Shown here in pieces: positions 43,877-56,577 of a DNA stretch of 64,000 bases. Within the stretch, counting starts at the first letter, position 1, and each line of letters starts with the position of its first letter. The position numbers and the translations under genes are program-made. The stretch is from Sphaerolaimus hirsutus (lineage: Eukaryota; Nematoda; Chromadorea; Monhysterida; Sphaerolaimidae), in NCBI GenBank assembly GCA_964036195.1, contig OZ038460.1, forward strand, positions 13,581,504 through 13,645,503. The letters are read 5' to 3'. The notes under the pieces were generated by a model. The model was not told the DNA's origin. It made no database searches and saw only the letters and a list, made by a program, of their open reading frames with translations.

Positions 43877-45732
43877 ATTGCAATTACAACGGATACACTC
43901 GTTCTGTAGGTCCGGAAAGTGGCTAAAAGTGAGGAAGACTCCGATTGGGATGTAGACTGTATATTTATATGGTTTCAATGTTGTTTTGATGGTGAGTGAA
44001 TACCACATCAACTTTGATGGATAAAAACAGTCTCGGTACTTGAAATTATACCCCTGATGACGATGAGAAATCGATTTCGCAATTTGGAAATGTTCCAAAA
44101 CGAAAATAAAAGAAATTCCTTTTCATCAAGGAATGTTAACGTAAACAGACATTTATAAATTTGTGCCCCCATATTTCTGCCACTTATCAGCATGAATAGG
44201 ACACAACTTTTATTTCGACTCTTGCGAGGACGTTGCGTTATGTCGGAAGTGGTGTCATTCAATTGTTTCTTTTCTTATGTTACGTATTGTTTCTAAGATT
44301 ACGTACACTGACTATTTCCAGCTAAAAATCGCCGGTCTTGCGCAATCAAAATTAATTTCACTCGGATGTCTGAATCGATTCAGCTTGATTTGAAGCTTCA
44401 ATCTGTATCCAAGCAGCGGCCAATGATGTTTGCATGCGGCTCGCTTGAATTACCTCGTTTCCCCGCGCTTTATTATTACAAAGTGTCGAGTATCGCGCCG
44501 CTTTTGTTTGCTGTAAGATAATATCGCTGGGGGAGTTTCACATTCGATAGTCAGAATGGAGATTTTATCATTCGGTTTTTTTTTGCTCGAAACAAAGGTT
44601 TTCCGGCGTCACGGCCAGAACGGAATTGTTTAGCTATATTTTTACGAACCTTTTTTAAGCATCTGTAGTAATAGGGTTCCAGATAAATGACTTCGTGTAG
44701 TTCTGATAGATGTTCAAAAGAAGTTTCAGGTTAATCAAATCTTGCTCCTGGTGTGCCTGGTGTTTGCAGCATTAATTTTTCATCCACATGCATTTTTAGA
44801 ACACAAGACTGGCTGTAAAATGTAGCCTCAATTTTTCCCACCTCTATCTAGTCAGGAATTCCCAAATAGCCTTCAGCCTCTTGTAGCAAGTATTTATGGT
44901 ACATGTGGTAAATACATATTATGTACACGTATCTCTTGAAGTGGCAATGGCATTCAAACAGCACACGCGCTAAATATCCGCGCATCGCGGCCAGACTTGC
45001 GACATGAATTATTAGTGCTCAAGGGTTTTGTAGATTTATGACTACTGAGTGCTTAGATAAATAGGATCCGTAAAAATCCCGTCAAAAATGTGTCAAAATT
45101 TGATTGTCTTCAGGTGTTTCTGTTCTCTCAGACGTTTGTTAAGCACAGTTATATTTACCATTTTGGGAATGGGCACACACGCTAGTTGACATCACAAATT
45201 CGTGTCAACTCAATGTCAACTAAGAACACACAACACATTTAAAAAGAACCATCAAACAATGAAAATTTTATGCCATGGTGTAAAATTAGCTATATACTCT
45301 ATCAGATAGGAAAATTGAAATCCATATTCACCAAAATTGAGTTGATACGACTTCAGTTGACATCCAGCGTGTGCGGCGCCAATGATCTGTGCATTATCTT
45401 CCCCCAACCGGACGCGCCGCGCGACAAGTCTGGCAGGAAGTTCCATGCGCAGTCGCGCCTCTCCACTAGGAAGTAGGAGGGTCAGCTGAATATGAACCCC
45501 CAAGGGCCATTGTCGCGCGCGGCCGTGAACTCCACGGCCGCCGATCGTGAAAGATAAATTTATCGCCCTGTTTTATTTAGCCGCGTCTAAATATGCCACT
45601 ATTCGCGTTCACTATTGTCGACTTCACACCAATTTCTTGTCTCAAATCAGCATGTATTCATGCACACCTCTCAACATCCAGCGCAGGAGGATTTATCGAC
45701 ACGGGAAGTGGCAGCGCGACTGCGAAATCAGA
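43877..45732. other. Divergent intergenic region between EXOC2 and ERO1
   Basis: It must contain both promoters. No TATA box or other core element is clear. CpG-rich sequence lies at about 45400-45550. A GGGCC-ACACAC-family foldback (about 45172-45385: GGGCACACACGCTAGTTGAC to CAGTTGACATCCAGCGTGTG) lies in the ERO1-proximal half. The rest, 44300-45170, shows nothing I can name. Confidence 0.5.
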
Positions 45733-48700
45733 ATGCGGCCGACTATTGGCAGCGTAATTCGGCTGTTGGCGTGCGGCGCGGCCGTGTGCGCGCTGGTGGC
45801 CAGGGCGCAAATGCCTTCCGGTCCGTTCTGCCGCCCACGGTCATGTAGTGTTGGAAAAGTGCCAAGGTGCTGCCGCTGAATTGCCCTGTGATTGAATTAC
45901 ACTTGCGAGTGAATTCTTTCAATGCGGCATTTCACTGCTGATGTTGTTTGTTCGGCGCCAGCGCTGCGCCAAAAGCGGCTGCAGCGGCACGGTGCTTTCG
46001 GCACCGGTACGAGCAGTGTGGCACTTTTCCCATCACCACAGCCATGTTAATCGGTGGTGACTAGGGTTGGCCGATGTTTTTTTTTAAACGTTTTTTAAAA
46101 AAAAACAACGTTTTTTAAAAAAAAAAACAACGTTTTTTATGACGTCCGAAATGTTTGTTTTTAAAAAAAACATCGGCGGAAATTTTTAGTACTAAGCACT
46201 AGGTATTTTGCAAAATTTTTGCGCGCAAGCGCGCAATTTCACACACAAATTGACATTGGTGGTTGTTTTCATTGGTTTTGTTGCATTTTTAGTATCAAAA
46301 CATCCATTTCTATGCGCTACCATGGGTGAAAAAGCCGACATATGTCGCTGTAATATATAATATTGAGGTAATGTGCTTCCATGTACCTCCACAGTGTGTA
46401 ACTTCACTCCCAAAGTAACAACCTCCTTTTATAACCTTGTTTGATCACCATTCCGTGCCAAACTTTACCTGAAGTCACGAACATTCGACTATAAGGCGAT
46501 ATACGAACGATATGTCGACGAAAAATGGATATTTTTGACACAAATCACCACTTATAATGCTATCCCATGGCTCCACAGCCATTATATGGTCATATTTAAC
46601 ATCACAGAGTATTGCCAGTGTCTGATATACCTATATATGTTGACACTAGGTCATATCTACGAGCTTTTAAAAAAAAACGTTTTTTTTTTAAAAAAAACAT
46701 CGAGTTAAAAAAAACGTTTTTTTTCCAACCCTAGTGGTGACAGGTATTTGATGCGGGACTTTCTCTGCCCTTGCAGGCCGGTCGTGCTTCTGCAAGCTGT
46801 CTGAGAACGTGGACGAGTGCGCGTGCACCGTCGACTCGGTGGACACGTTCAACAATGACAACGTGTTCCCCTTGCTGCACGAGCTGCTGCAGCGGGACTT
46901 CTTCCGGTTTTACAAAGTGCGTTTGCTGTTCCTTGACATGGTGGCGGCCCGCACACTAGCTGAGACATGTGTGTCAACTCAGATTTTGGTCTCACTTGTC
47001 GCACAGCGATCTCTTGCACATGTGGCGAGATTGAAAAATGAATATTACGGCAAGTGTATTGGAAGATCGCTCTGCGACACGTGAAGCCGAAATCTAAGTT
47101 GACACACGTGTCAACTGGTCTGTGGGCCGCCAACAAGCAAACCTAGTCACAGCGCCGTGCCACTCACCATTCGCACCCCCAGGTAAACATGGACCGCCCG
47201 TGCCCCTTCTGGCCGTCGGACGCGCAGTGCGGCAGCGACGCGTGCGGCATCGAGCACTGCGACGACGAGGTGCCGGCCGGCATCAAGACCGCCCCCAGGT
47301 CACTGCTGCACTGCGGCGACGGGCGGCAGGGTGCCGCAGTGCCGTCGGATGGAAATGAACTCGATCCGATCGACCGGCGGCTCAGTGAGGAGACGCAGCG
47401 GCAGCTGGAGGATTGGGACGCGTATGACGATGCGGAGGACACTTTCTGTGATGTGGATGGTTGGTTTGCTTGTTTTTTGTTGTGCTTACTGCATTGGCCC
47501 CACACACGCTAGTTGACATCGACACCAAATGTCAACTGTTTCCATTCCTAATTCAAAGATTACATTTTAACGTCGTTCATCCACGCGTATGCAAGCTTTG
47601 AATCGGGATCGGCACCAGTTGACATTTGGTGTCGATGTCAACTAGCGTGTGTGGGCCCATTAGACACGGCTTCAGTACGGGATATCTTAGCTGAACATTT
47701 GGAGCAAATATCGTGAAACTGAGGTTGAAAACACATTTGTAAATACTGAACTTATCACTGATACCTAAATGCTATTAGGGTCTTGTAATCCACAAATAAC
47801 TCCTCAAAAAACCTGGACATTTTAACCTGGCGATCCCTCTCATCTAGCCACAGAGTAGTTAAAACTCTACCAATCCTTGTTTCAACCTCAAATTGAACAC
47901 ACAGATGACTCGAGCGACAGCCATTATGTCGATTTGAACAAGAACCCCGAACGTTACACCGGCTATAAGGGTAACAGCGCTGCCAGAGTTTGGCAGGCGA
48001 TTTACATGGAAAACTGCTTCAAACCTGATCCAAAGTTTGACACAAACTTTCTGCTACACCCGTCCATCACCGGTGGGTATTTTCATTGTTTTTGTGTGAC
48101 AGGGGGCATTTTTGGCTGTGGTCATATTTTTGAATTATCATATATCAACAGATATTTACAAAATCAATGATAAAGTTGATCTCTAAGGAGATCAAATTGT
48201 TTTTAAAAATAAATTTGAATTTTGATCTGAAAAACTAAAAAAACTGAAATTATAAACAGCTAAAATTACCCCCGGGTGCTGGCTATATTTCAGATCCATC
48301 GCAAATTAATGGACAGTGTTCATTGTCACCTTGACTAACTCGCCGCACAATTGCGGCTTAGAATTAGCCATGTTTTATTTAATATCACCGAGTGCTACGA
48401 CACTTGCATGCTCTTTCTAGGCACCAACCTTCAAGGTAACGCCCGTGTGCTTCTGGTGTAGCTTGATGTGTGTTTTGGTTTGGCTAGAACCCGATGCACA
48501 AGTTTACCCGGTGCACAAGTAGCAATATCCGGTGAAAATGTAAACCCCGGTGCTTAGGTACGGCGCCGTATTTGAGAATCATATTGAAACCCTGCGAACT
48601 CCCCTTCAAAACAACAAGTATACACTATCACATGAATAGTGATGGAATGGCGCCATTTGTGGGCGCCAAAGTACGCCGCACCATGGCGCCCTTTTACTAC

Positions 48701-50670
48701 TTGTGCACCAGGTAAACCTGTGCACCGGCACAGGCCCATGTGTTTTGTTGCCACTGTTTTGGCCATTGTTTTTGTGGTTCTCACACCGTGCTTTCGCGCC
48801 CACTATCACTGTATATTTATGTGAGCTTTTTTTGTCTGTGTCTAAGTGATAGACAAAACAATTTCACGAATTCTACGGTTGCGTGCTGTACCGTGGCGGT
48901 ATGTATGTATTGACGTAAGTATGTATGTAAATATATATGTTCATCTGTTCTGCACTGCAAAACGAACCATGCTTAACGTGTACCAACTGTGTGTCACCCT
49001 AACCGCAGGTCTGTGCCTGGAGAAGCGGGTGTTCTACCGCATCATCTCCGGCCTGCACACGTCCATCACCGTGTCGATCGCGTCGCACAACTACGTGCCG
49101 CGTGAGTCGCGCTTTGCACTTGAGTAGGTGCAGTGCCATGGATGAGGGTTGTCGTTACGCTTGTTTTGAGTGGTGCCACAAAGCACTAGATGTCTACTGG
49201 TTTCGGTGTCAACTCGATTTTAGATAAATTTAGGTCGCAGGACAATTTTCAAGTGCGCGTGCGGCAAACTCAGAGGAATTTGTTTGCCATGTGCAATTGA
49301 ACACGGTTTCACAACCCATAAGCTAAGTTTTTTATGAAAATCAGTCGACCCAGTTGACATCCGGATGTAGCTGACAACCCGGATGGATGACACATGTCAC
49401 TATTTACCCTTTGTTGACTACTCTCCGTAAGACTCCCAAATTCTCACCCAGCCCCGGGCGGCTTCGGCACGGGCACGTGGCAGCGCAACGTGGACATGTT
49501 CAAGTGGCGCTTCGCCTCGGAAACGACCGGCGGCGAGGGGCCGCAGCGGCTCAAAAACCTCTATCTGGTCTACTTGATGGAGCTGCGCGCGTTGCACAAG
49601 GTCGCCCCGTATCTCAGAGAGGAGATGTTCTATACTGGCGATGAGAATGAGGATAGAGAGACTAGGCAATTGGTGCATACCATTTTGAAGGCTATCAATG
49701 GTTTTCCCGACCATTTTGATGAGTCTGCCATGTTTCAGGTATTTTGTTGAGAAATATCGCAATTCATAATTCACATTGAACGCCCAGGGACCAATTCCGC
49801 AAAAATTGAAGTGAAAAGTGTAGGGGAAAGGGAAGTGAAAGGTGAAGTGAAAAACCAAGTGGAATGAGAAGTGGAAAAAAACGTAGAGGATGAATTCTAT
49901 CTTGACGGTTGCAATGATTTAGTGGGAAACGTGCCGCTTTTTCGCTTGCGTCGGAACTTAATAATTGAAAATGTTATACTTCAAAATTTAACTTCATTTT
50001 TCACTTCACTCTTCAGTTCACTTTTTGCGGAAATGGTCCCAGGAACCCAAAATGACTAGATTAAAAGCTCCAAATTGGTCACATGTTCTCAGGGCAACCG
50101 AGCTCGCGCGCGTCAACTGAAGGAGGAGTTCCGGCAGCACTTCCACAACGTGTCGCGCATCATGGACTGCGTCGACTGCGACAAGTGCCGCCTCTGGGGC
50201 AAGCTGCAGACGCACGGATTGGGTTAGCTGCTCTTTTGGGTTTTGACTGATTATTGGTTTGAGAGAGGAAATTAGGAACTGAATGAAATATGAGAATATT
50301 TCAAAAAATTGATGAACTATCATACAATATCATTTCATATAGTCTGTTCATAGGATTTCATCTTTTCTAAGAAAATTATCTCAAATACATCTTTAATCAA
50401 GTTTTCCCCTTCGTTGACAAACTATTTTTGTTTCCATCATTTAATTCATATCCCAACATGTCCACAGGCACCGCCTTCAAGATCCTGTTCAGCAACGGCG
50501 GCCAGAGCGACCAGCTGCAAAAGCCGAATTCTATGCAAGTGCAGCGCGAATCGACCGCCCTGCCATTTCGTTTGACCCGGAATGACCTTGTGGCACTTTT
50601 CCAGAGTTTTGGTAGATTTGCTGCTAATATAAGAGAGGTTGGCGAGTTCAGAAAGATCCTGGATTTATAG
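45733..50670 (+). CDS. ERO1: Endoplasmic reticulum oxidoreductin 1, complete
   Basis: Eight exons: 45733-45820 (or to 45847), 46777-46916, 47183-47459, 47905-48072, 49009-49101, 49452-49738, 50093-50222, 50468-50670 (stop TAG); about 461 residues (human ERO1A 468). Exon 1 gives a signal peptide ([20 protein letters not shown]). The outer shuttle cysteines are in CGSDAC of exon 3 (CxxxxC), and the inner FAD-proximal site is in [13 protein letters not shown] of exon 7. [25 protein letters not shown] and [16 protein letters not shown] are family signatures. ERO1 reoxidises protein disulfide isomerase in the ER lumen and passes electrons through FAD to oxygen. Two donors are possible for exon 1, TCCG|GTCCG or TGTA|GTGTT; both keep phase. 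Upstream in-frame codons reach 45547, but the signal peptide supports the start at 45733. Confidence 0.95.
46062..46733. mobile_element. hAT-like element in ERO1 intron 1
   Basis: Starts TAGGGTTGGCCGATG and ends TTCCAACCCTA, with perfect 8-bp target duplications GTGGTGAC (46054-46061, 46734-46741). Its core is the reverse of the core at 41760-42380. The right edge is 43 bases before the acceptor of exon 2. Confidence 0.88.
46945..47132. mobile_element. Foldback element in ERO1 intron 2
   Basis: Inverted ends GGCGGCCCGCACACTAG / TCTGTGGGCCGCC with GTCAACTCAGATTT / AAATCTAAGTTGAC arms. It fills about 70 percent of this 266-bp intron. Confidence 0.7.
47495..47662. mobile_element. Foldback element, GGGCC-ACACAC family, in ERO1 intron 3
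   Basis: Ends TTGGCCCCACACACGCTAG / CTAGCGTGTGTGGGCCC, with GTTGACATCGACACCAAATG and its complement next to them. It is 35 bases past the exon 3 donor. Confidence 0.78.
49789..50038. mobile_element. K-family foldback in ERO1 intron 6
   Basis: Ends GACCAATTCCGC / GCGGAAATGGTC, flanked by CCAGG on both sides (49784-49788, 50039-50043). The same element is at 58251-58954 in the second ERO1 copy, where it carries a further insertion. Confidence 0.78.
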
Positions 50671-53363
50671 GGGCAACGTTGTTGTTGACAATTTTCACAA
50701 ATCTCTATCTGCTCACAAATTCTTACAAAAATGTCCAAAGCATGTGGCTGTGTTTTCACCAGGAGCCTTGTTCGTTGAGTGGCATAATGTATATCAATTT
50801 TTGTGGCGTGAATTTTTTCGTTCCATGTAATTCGCCGACACATTCCGTTTTCGAACGATGGTATTTATTGTGGTAAAATGGTAATAATTTGACGGGCTTG
50901 TTGTCAATTCTTTTTATAAAGTGTTTTTAAGGTACCGATTACGTATATATATTTGTGTTACTTAAATGGTCTTATAAAAAGTCAAATTGTCTTTGTTCGA
51001 CTTTGTAAGCTTTGCGGTGTGTTTTTCGGGGTTAAGTAATATTTCACCTCTGCTTATTTAACACTCCCTCTGATCACCATCTCATATGGATCCGGTAGTA
51101 TTTACTGCTTTTTCTCGCCTGGGGAAATTCTCGCTTGAAGCAAACACAAATACAAAAACACACACAAATACAACGAAAACAATAAAAATTATACAATAAT
51201 TTTCAAAAAAGTTATTAACTATTTTTTTGTTTATCATTTCTTGGCATTGGTTTCGTGAATAAGTATTTGTTACATTTGATCAAGCTGGAATATGTCTTTG
51301 GAATTTCTGGGAAAAATTGTGTTTGTTAGCTGACATAGCCTATTAATAGCCTGTTACCCTATTAATACGCTTTTTATCAGGGCTCTTTTTGCCTCGAACT
51401 TTCGGCGAAAAAAGTTAAAAAACTGTTCAAAAATGGCCAGCATAAATATTGTTCATGGGCAGCCGGCTTAGCTCAGAAAACTAGATATAACTGTCAATTT
51501 ATATCGGTACAAATCGAGCAGATTTCCACATTACCTTAGTTCCCGTTCCGTCAGAAAACTTTGTTTTACGATTGTCTTGCATTTGCGGGTCCCAGATTTC
51601 TTTTTGCAATTCTTTTCTTATATTTCTCAGTAGTTTTGATGTGCCTACACACACTAGTTTTCACCGTGACTTCATGTGAAAACTGAAATTTTTTCAAATG
51701 CAAATTAAAAATCACGGTTGAATGATTTGATTTTATTTAAATTTGAGTTTAAATAAATGATAGTTAAACTTTGAAAATTTGAAAACTTAAACACATAAAG
51801 CATACAAAAACTGTGGGCTGGATGTCGCCATGTCGCCATTTCAGTTTTCACATCGGTCACGGTGAAAACTAGTGTGTGTAGGGCCGATGGTTTTTGTATC
51901 CATACATGTATTCAATATATTTATTTTGAACAATTTTCATGTTGCATCTTGTTTTTATTCAGAGTGGGTACAATTTACAATAAATAATACTATTTCTGTA
52001 AGATTTTATTGGGTACACTAGCTGTAATGTGTGTGACAATCGTAAAAAGTGTCAGTTAGGTTGCAGCTTTTCATTTTACTTTGGCCGATAATTATTCTAC
52101 TTGTTTCACCATTATATATATTCATTACCTTTTTATTATCTGTTTTTTTTGTACTGTATGACACAAAAGGCACAGAGGCACAGGTTGTATTTTCACATCA
52201 ATCTATGCAGGACTCAATCCCACCTCTCATCAAGTGACAAGAAAATTGCAAGGTGATAATAAAAAACAAAATTAAAATCTAGTTTCCACTAAGGAAGCCA
52301 CAAAAATCACGTGAGTCAGTTATTCTTTGTCGATTGCAACTTTTCTTGTAAAATAACAAAGTAAAGTAGTTTCACAATTGGCTCCAACTTACTATTTTTC
52401 CAAACAGCCATTTCTCCTAGTGAGAAAAACACGCTGGCCATTAACCATGAAATCAACGGCGGGACATGTTTTCATCAGATTTTGGATCAATGTTTACGTG
52501 TTTTGTATTCCTGTGTCTGCCGTGTCATATAGTATTTTACAGTTTACAGTGGGCACACTCATTTTTGACTTGTCGATTCCATGCGAGCGCCGTATGCGAG
52601 TGTGCCATGATGGGGAACGGGCTCCACCCCTGGTGCAACTGATGGAGACCTTGGAAAATGTAATGCAAAGTGTCAAAGGAAATGTAAAATGCCCTGTAAA
52701 GCGGAAAGGGCATTTTACATGACTTGGCAGATTGCATGGCATTTCTGGGGGGTCCTCCAGTTTCCCTTGGGGCTGGTCCTGAAAAGCCTTCAAGACACTG
52801 TAAGCCGGAATTAGGTGTGTCAACTGTTCGCGATTGTATTTATTCGATTGTGCATATTGGTAAAAATATTCATAAACGTTCTTTTGAAAAAACCCTGTTC
52901 GACACGTGGCTGAATGCTGTGATATTCGATGTACAGAAGCGCATGGGTTTAGATTTAGTGCTTTGGTGATACGTACTAACCTGGTCAGCACAGGCCCTAC
53001 ACACACTAGTTTTCACCGTGACATCTGTGAAAATTGAAATGGCCACATGGCATTCAGCCTACTCTTATCGAATGCTATATGTGTTTTAGTTTTCAATTTT
53101 AAACTTTAATTAATTTAAATTCACGTTAAAATTAAGTATATCATTCAACCGTGTTGATTAATCTGCATTTGATAAAAATTCAGTTTTCCCACGAAGTCAC
53201 GGTGAAAACTAATGTGTGTAGGCACAGAGTTGCCCAAATGTGCATCTCGTTGTTTCCCTCTTTGCGTTGTATTTGCGTGCTTTCTGTTTGATTTGTGTTT
53301 GCAGTGCCGTCTAGCATGTCAATGAAAAAATCCTGGGACAGTGGAAAGGTTGAAAACTTTTTA
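50671..53363 (+). other. ERO1 3' UTR and flank (first copy of the duplicated segment)
   Basis: AATAAA at 51181 is a possible poly(A) signal. Within lie a GGGCC-ACACAC foldback at 51642-51885, a palindromic MITE (about 52640-52770) and another foldback (about 52984-53222, CCTACACACACTAGTTTTCAC). A frame around 52790-52965 (VSTVRDCIY, then RSFEKTLFDTW) looks protein-like, but it is shifted out of frame in the second copy, so it is not likely a live exon. Confidence 0.5.
51642..51885. mobile_element. Foldback present only in the first ERO1 flank
   Basis: Ends GCCTACACACACTAGTTTTC / GAAAACTAGTGTGTGTAGGG, with GATG on both sides. At the matching place in the second copy (about 60574-60577) the sequence reads straight through GATGGTTT, an empty site. 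Confidence 0.82.
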
Positions 53364-53479
53364 CGTATTTATTCTAATAGAAAGGCAGGTCTCCAATAGA
53401 AGGGCGTCTCCAATAGGAGCGCAGGTGAAAAAGTTAACGAAAAAAATAGAAGGGCGCTCTTCTATTAGAATAAATACGG
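53364..53479. mobile_element. CCGTATTTATTCTAATAGAA element
   Basis: Ends CGTATTTATTCTAATAGAA / TTCTATTAGAATAAATACGG, flanked by TA. The interior repeats CCAATAGAAGGGCG words. A second copy starts at about 63896 and runs off the window end. Confidence 0.65.
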
Positions 53480-54247
53480 TAACTGCGGAATATGGATAAC
53501 ATCGACGTAAACAAGGACTAAATTGAATATAAATTTTAATTTGCACAAATCTAACGGATGTCAGAGCGCTCACAAGGCGCAATGGCAGCAGAAATTACCC
53601 CGGCCACGGCATTTTTAAAATTAAAACAAAACTTTACACAAATAGATGTACCATGTTTGTGCTGCTTATGCATGTTTATGTGCTCTTAAGCGCCGACAAA
53701 TGTGTCGCCTAGTCAGTAAATTTTTCTATTGACACCCAAGTGCTTTAGAATATTGCGTTTTTTTGTCTTGGTGCACGTGTGACGGTCGATGCTTGATATT
53801 GATAAAATGAAATTAATTTTTGCTTTTGCGACCCCTAGCTTCTAACTTCACTTACGTGCACTTCAATTGCGAAGTTCAATTAGGTATACAATAACCGTTT
53901 TTATACAGACCAGGAATCCACTAAATGGCTTTCTGCTCAGGACAGTACAAGTAGCCCCGCGAAAATGTTTACGAAGCTGCGATTACAACTCTACGGAAAA
54001 TAGACAACGGAAAATTGCTTACATGAGAGTGGATGATGATACAGGTCTCAAATTTTTCATGGATAATACCTACATATATTTAAAAGTACCTTCGTTGTAA
54101 TCAAAACGCAGCGTCAACGGTCACAGCTGGGTCGAACTAAAAATTCGAAAAATGATGATTTTTCGTCCTCCGTTTTTGAAATGAAAAGTTTTCCGTCTGG
54201 GAGCTATGTATTTATGTATTCATTTGTTTTCCCGATGTGTTTGAGAC
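53480..54247. other. No gene called; one unrecognised open frame at 53867-54100
   Basis: The plus-strand frame ending RVDDDTGLKFFMDNTYIYLK then stop has a protein-like composition, but no start, splice site or family I can support. Confidence 0.25.
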
Positions 54248-55074
54248 CAGAGTTGTTCAAATACTGGTATTTTTGGAAAACGTAAACGTAAATACCTTTT
54301 CCAAATTTAAAGTATAAATACTAAAACGTAAGGTATTTTTAAAATACCAAGGAATACGTAAAAAAAACGTAAACGTAAAAATTTTAAGAAATACCCCATA
54401 TGAACAGAGCTTCTGAAAAGATCATTGTTGTGACATTTTCAACAATGTATACATGATTTGCATCCACATTTTTCACTTGCGTTTCTTCTTCAGCAAACAA
54501 AATTTTTTTTCTCATTTTTGTCTATTTGTTAATTGGTGCTTATGGCCTCGCAGTTTAGGAAACTGAAGGATTAGCATGCACTTCTTCAACAAAAATTACA
54601 TTACTGCGAAACATCAGCAGGATATGAATGAAACAAAACAGTGGAAGATTGTATAATGCACAACACAAATACATAGGTGCACACATTCCATTTTTCTGCT
54701 TGTATCTATTGCTAACACATTCCTTCACACTGTTCACATTACACCTTGATTACATTTACAATTGCTTCATTACATTTATTCACAAAATTTCCACTGTCAA
54801 AAAGATGATTAGACAACAACACAATTGGCATTACATCCAAATGGTATAACTATTTACACAAAATCAATGTGTGAATGTAGTAATTGAGCACATTTGGCAG
54901 ACGCGTGGTTTCGTGTAGCTGGATTTTTACGTTTTCTCTGGTACCCGGGTAATTGTACCAGGAAAACGTAACAAAACGTAATGGTATTTTTAGAAAACGT
55001 AAACGTAAACGTAAATATAAATACCCGAATAACCGGGTATTTCGGGTAAACGTAAATACGTTTTTCCAACTCTG
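54248..55074. mobile_element. hAT-like element, CAGAGTTGTT type
   Basis: Starts CAGAGTTGTTCAAATAC and ends TTTTTCCAACTCTG. Flanked by TTTGAGAC at 54240-54247 and 55075-55082. The end regions are made of AAACGTAAACGTA words. Confidence 0.85.
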
Positions 55075-55082
55075 TTTGAGAC

Positions 55083-55889
55083 CAGGGTTGGCAAAATCTC
55101 AGAAACAAATAAAATTAAATGGAATATTCAAGAATAAAATAAAATGGAAAATTTAAAAATAAAAATTCGAATTTTTGTAAAATTGTATAAAAATTTGTAT
55201 TTTTGTAAAATTGTATAAAAATTCATATTTTTTTGTAAAATTTTGTCTCATTGCTTGAGTCTTACCTGTTTATTCATGGATCTGGGGGCAGTCCCAAGCA
55301 TTGTAAAGTGTCAAATGTCATGAAAATGTCATGCAAAGTGTCAATTGTCATGACAAATGTAAAGTAAAGTGTAAATTGTCATTGTCATACACAATTTACA
55401 CTCTGCATGACATATGTCATGACAATTGCCACTTTGCTTGAAATTTTACATGACACTTGACATTTTGCATGACAATTGATACTTTACTTTACATTTGTCA
55501 TGACAATTGACACTTTGCATGATATTTTACAAATGTGCCCAGCACACTCCAGTAGTCCTTCTACTGAAAATGCAAACCATTCTTATCAATAATTGTAACT
55601 TTACACTTGCAGCTAGCTAACAATACATACTGCATGCAACTTTTGAAAAGTAAGGGAAAAATTTGTCACAGGTTTTTCATGTATAGGTCTAATTATAACA
55701 TTTTTCTGGCCTTGCATGCATGTTTCTGATTTTTTGTAAAATTTTTGTAAAATGTGTCATTTTATTTTATTAATGACTTTTCGGAATAAAATAAAATAAA
55801 ATGAAACAAGAATAAAATTAAAATAAAATTAAATTTTTATACAATTTTTATACAGTTACCAAAAATGAATTTTTATAAAACCAACCCTG
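55083..55889. mobile_element. Second hAT-like element at the same target
   Basis: Starts CAGGGTTGGCAAAATC and ends AAAACCAACCCTG; flanked by the same octamer TTTGAGAC (55075-55082 and 55890-55897). Ends rich in AATAAAATAAAATG. Contains a strong GTCATGACAAATG palindrome (about 55275-55545). Confidence 0.88.
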
Positions 55890-56577
55890 TTTGAGACATT
55901 GTCCATGATGAACTGTCCATTATGGTTGAGTCTCATCGGATCCTATTATGCATAGGAAAAATCACCGAACAAGTATCACAATGTTATGCAAATAAATGCA
56001 AAATAAAATATGGGACAATGAAGTCGAGCAGCGTTTGAGCAAATTTCTGTTGAAATTCGAGCTTTCGAAATGTCCGTCGAGCTGTAATCGAAGCTTGAAA
56101 GGATGTGTGCCACTCGATAGTAATTTATGATGTGGCTTCACTGCAGTTGATGATAACGTAGGCAGGTCAGGCCTATTATGCATGTAAACCCATTACGCAT
56201 CTACATCCATTATAGACGCATTATACCCGCAGGGGTAAGAAAGGGGGCGGTTTCCCCACCCCAAACTGCCCAGCTATCTATCTACACCAGAGGCAACATT
56301 TTTTGGTTACTTTTCCCTGAACAGGGGCCAGTTCCGCAAGTGGAAAAGTTAAGAGTTAAAATTTAAGAGTTGAGTAAAATGACAAATGACAAGTTATGAG
56401 TAAAGTTAAGAGTTAAGAGTTGAGCAAAACGACAAATGATTTTACTCAACTCTTAACTTAACTTTACTCTTAACTTAACATTTATCATTTTACTCAACTC
56501 TTAACTTTTAATTCTTAACTTTTCCACTTGCGGAACCGGCACCAGAAGCCACCCGAAGCAAATTGGCTAGCTATCTA
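55890..56577. other. No gene; CTATCTATC block and K-family foldback
   Basis: A CAGCTATCTATCTAC block at 56270-56285 resembles the interior of the CAGGGGTCTC hAT-like elements. A K-family palindrome spans about 56330-56545 (GGGCCAGTTCCGCAAGTGG to CCACTTGCGGAACCGGCACC). Confidence 0.5.

Noticed and set aside
52049..52237. Hydrophobic 62-residue frame also kept in the second ERO1 copy (60736-60924)
   Set aside because: It begins at a GTG in the listed frame, lies in the 3' flank of ERO1, and its conservation only reflects the recent duplication.
52724..52969. Protein-like frame with STVRDCIYSIVHIGKN, suggestive of a GIY-YIG-type fold
   Set aside because: The match is too slight to name, and the second copy (61409-61597) shifts frame in it, so it is not under visible constraint.
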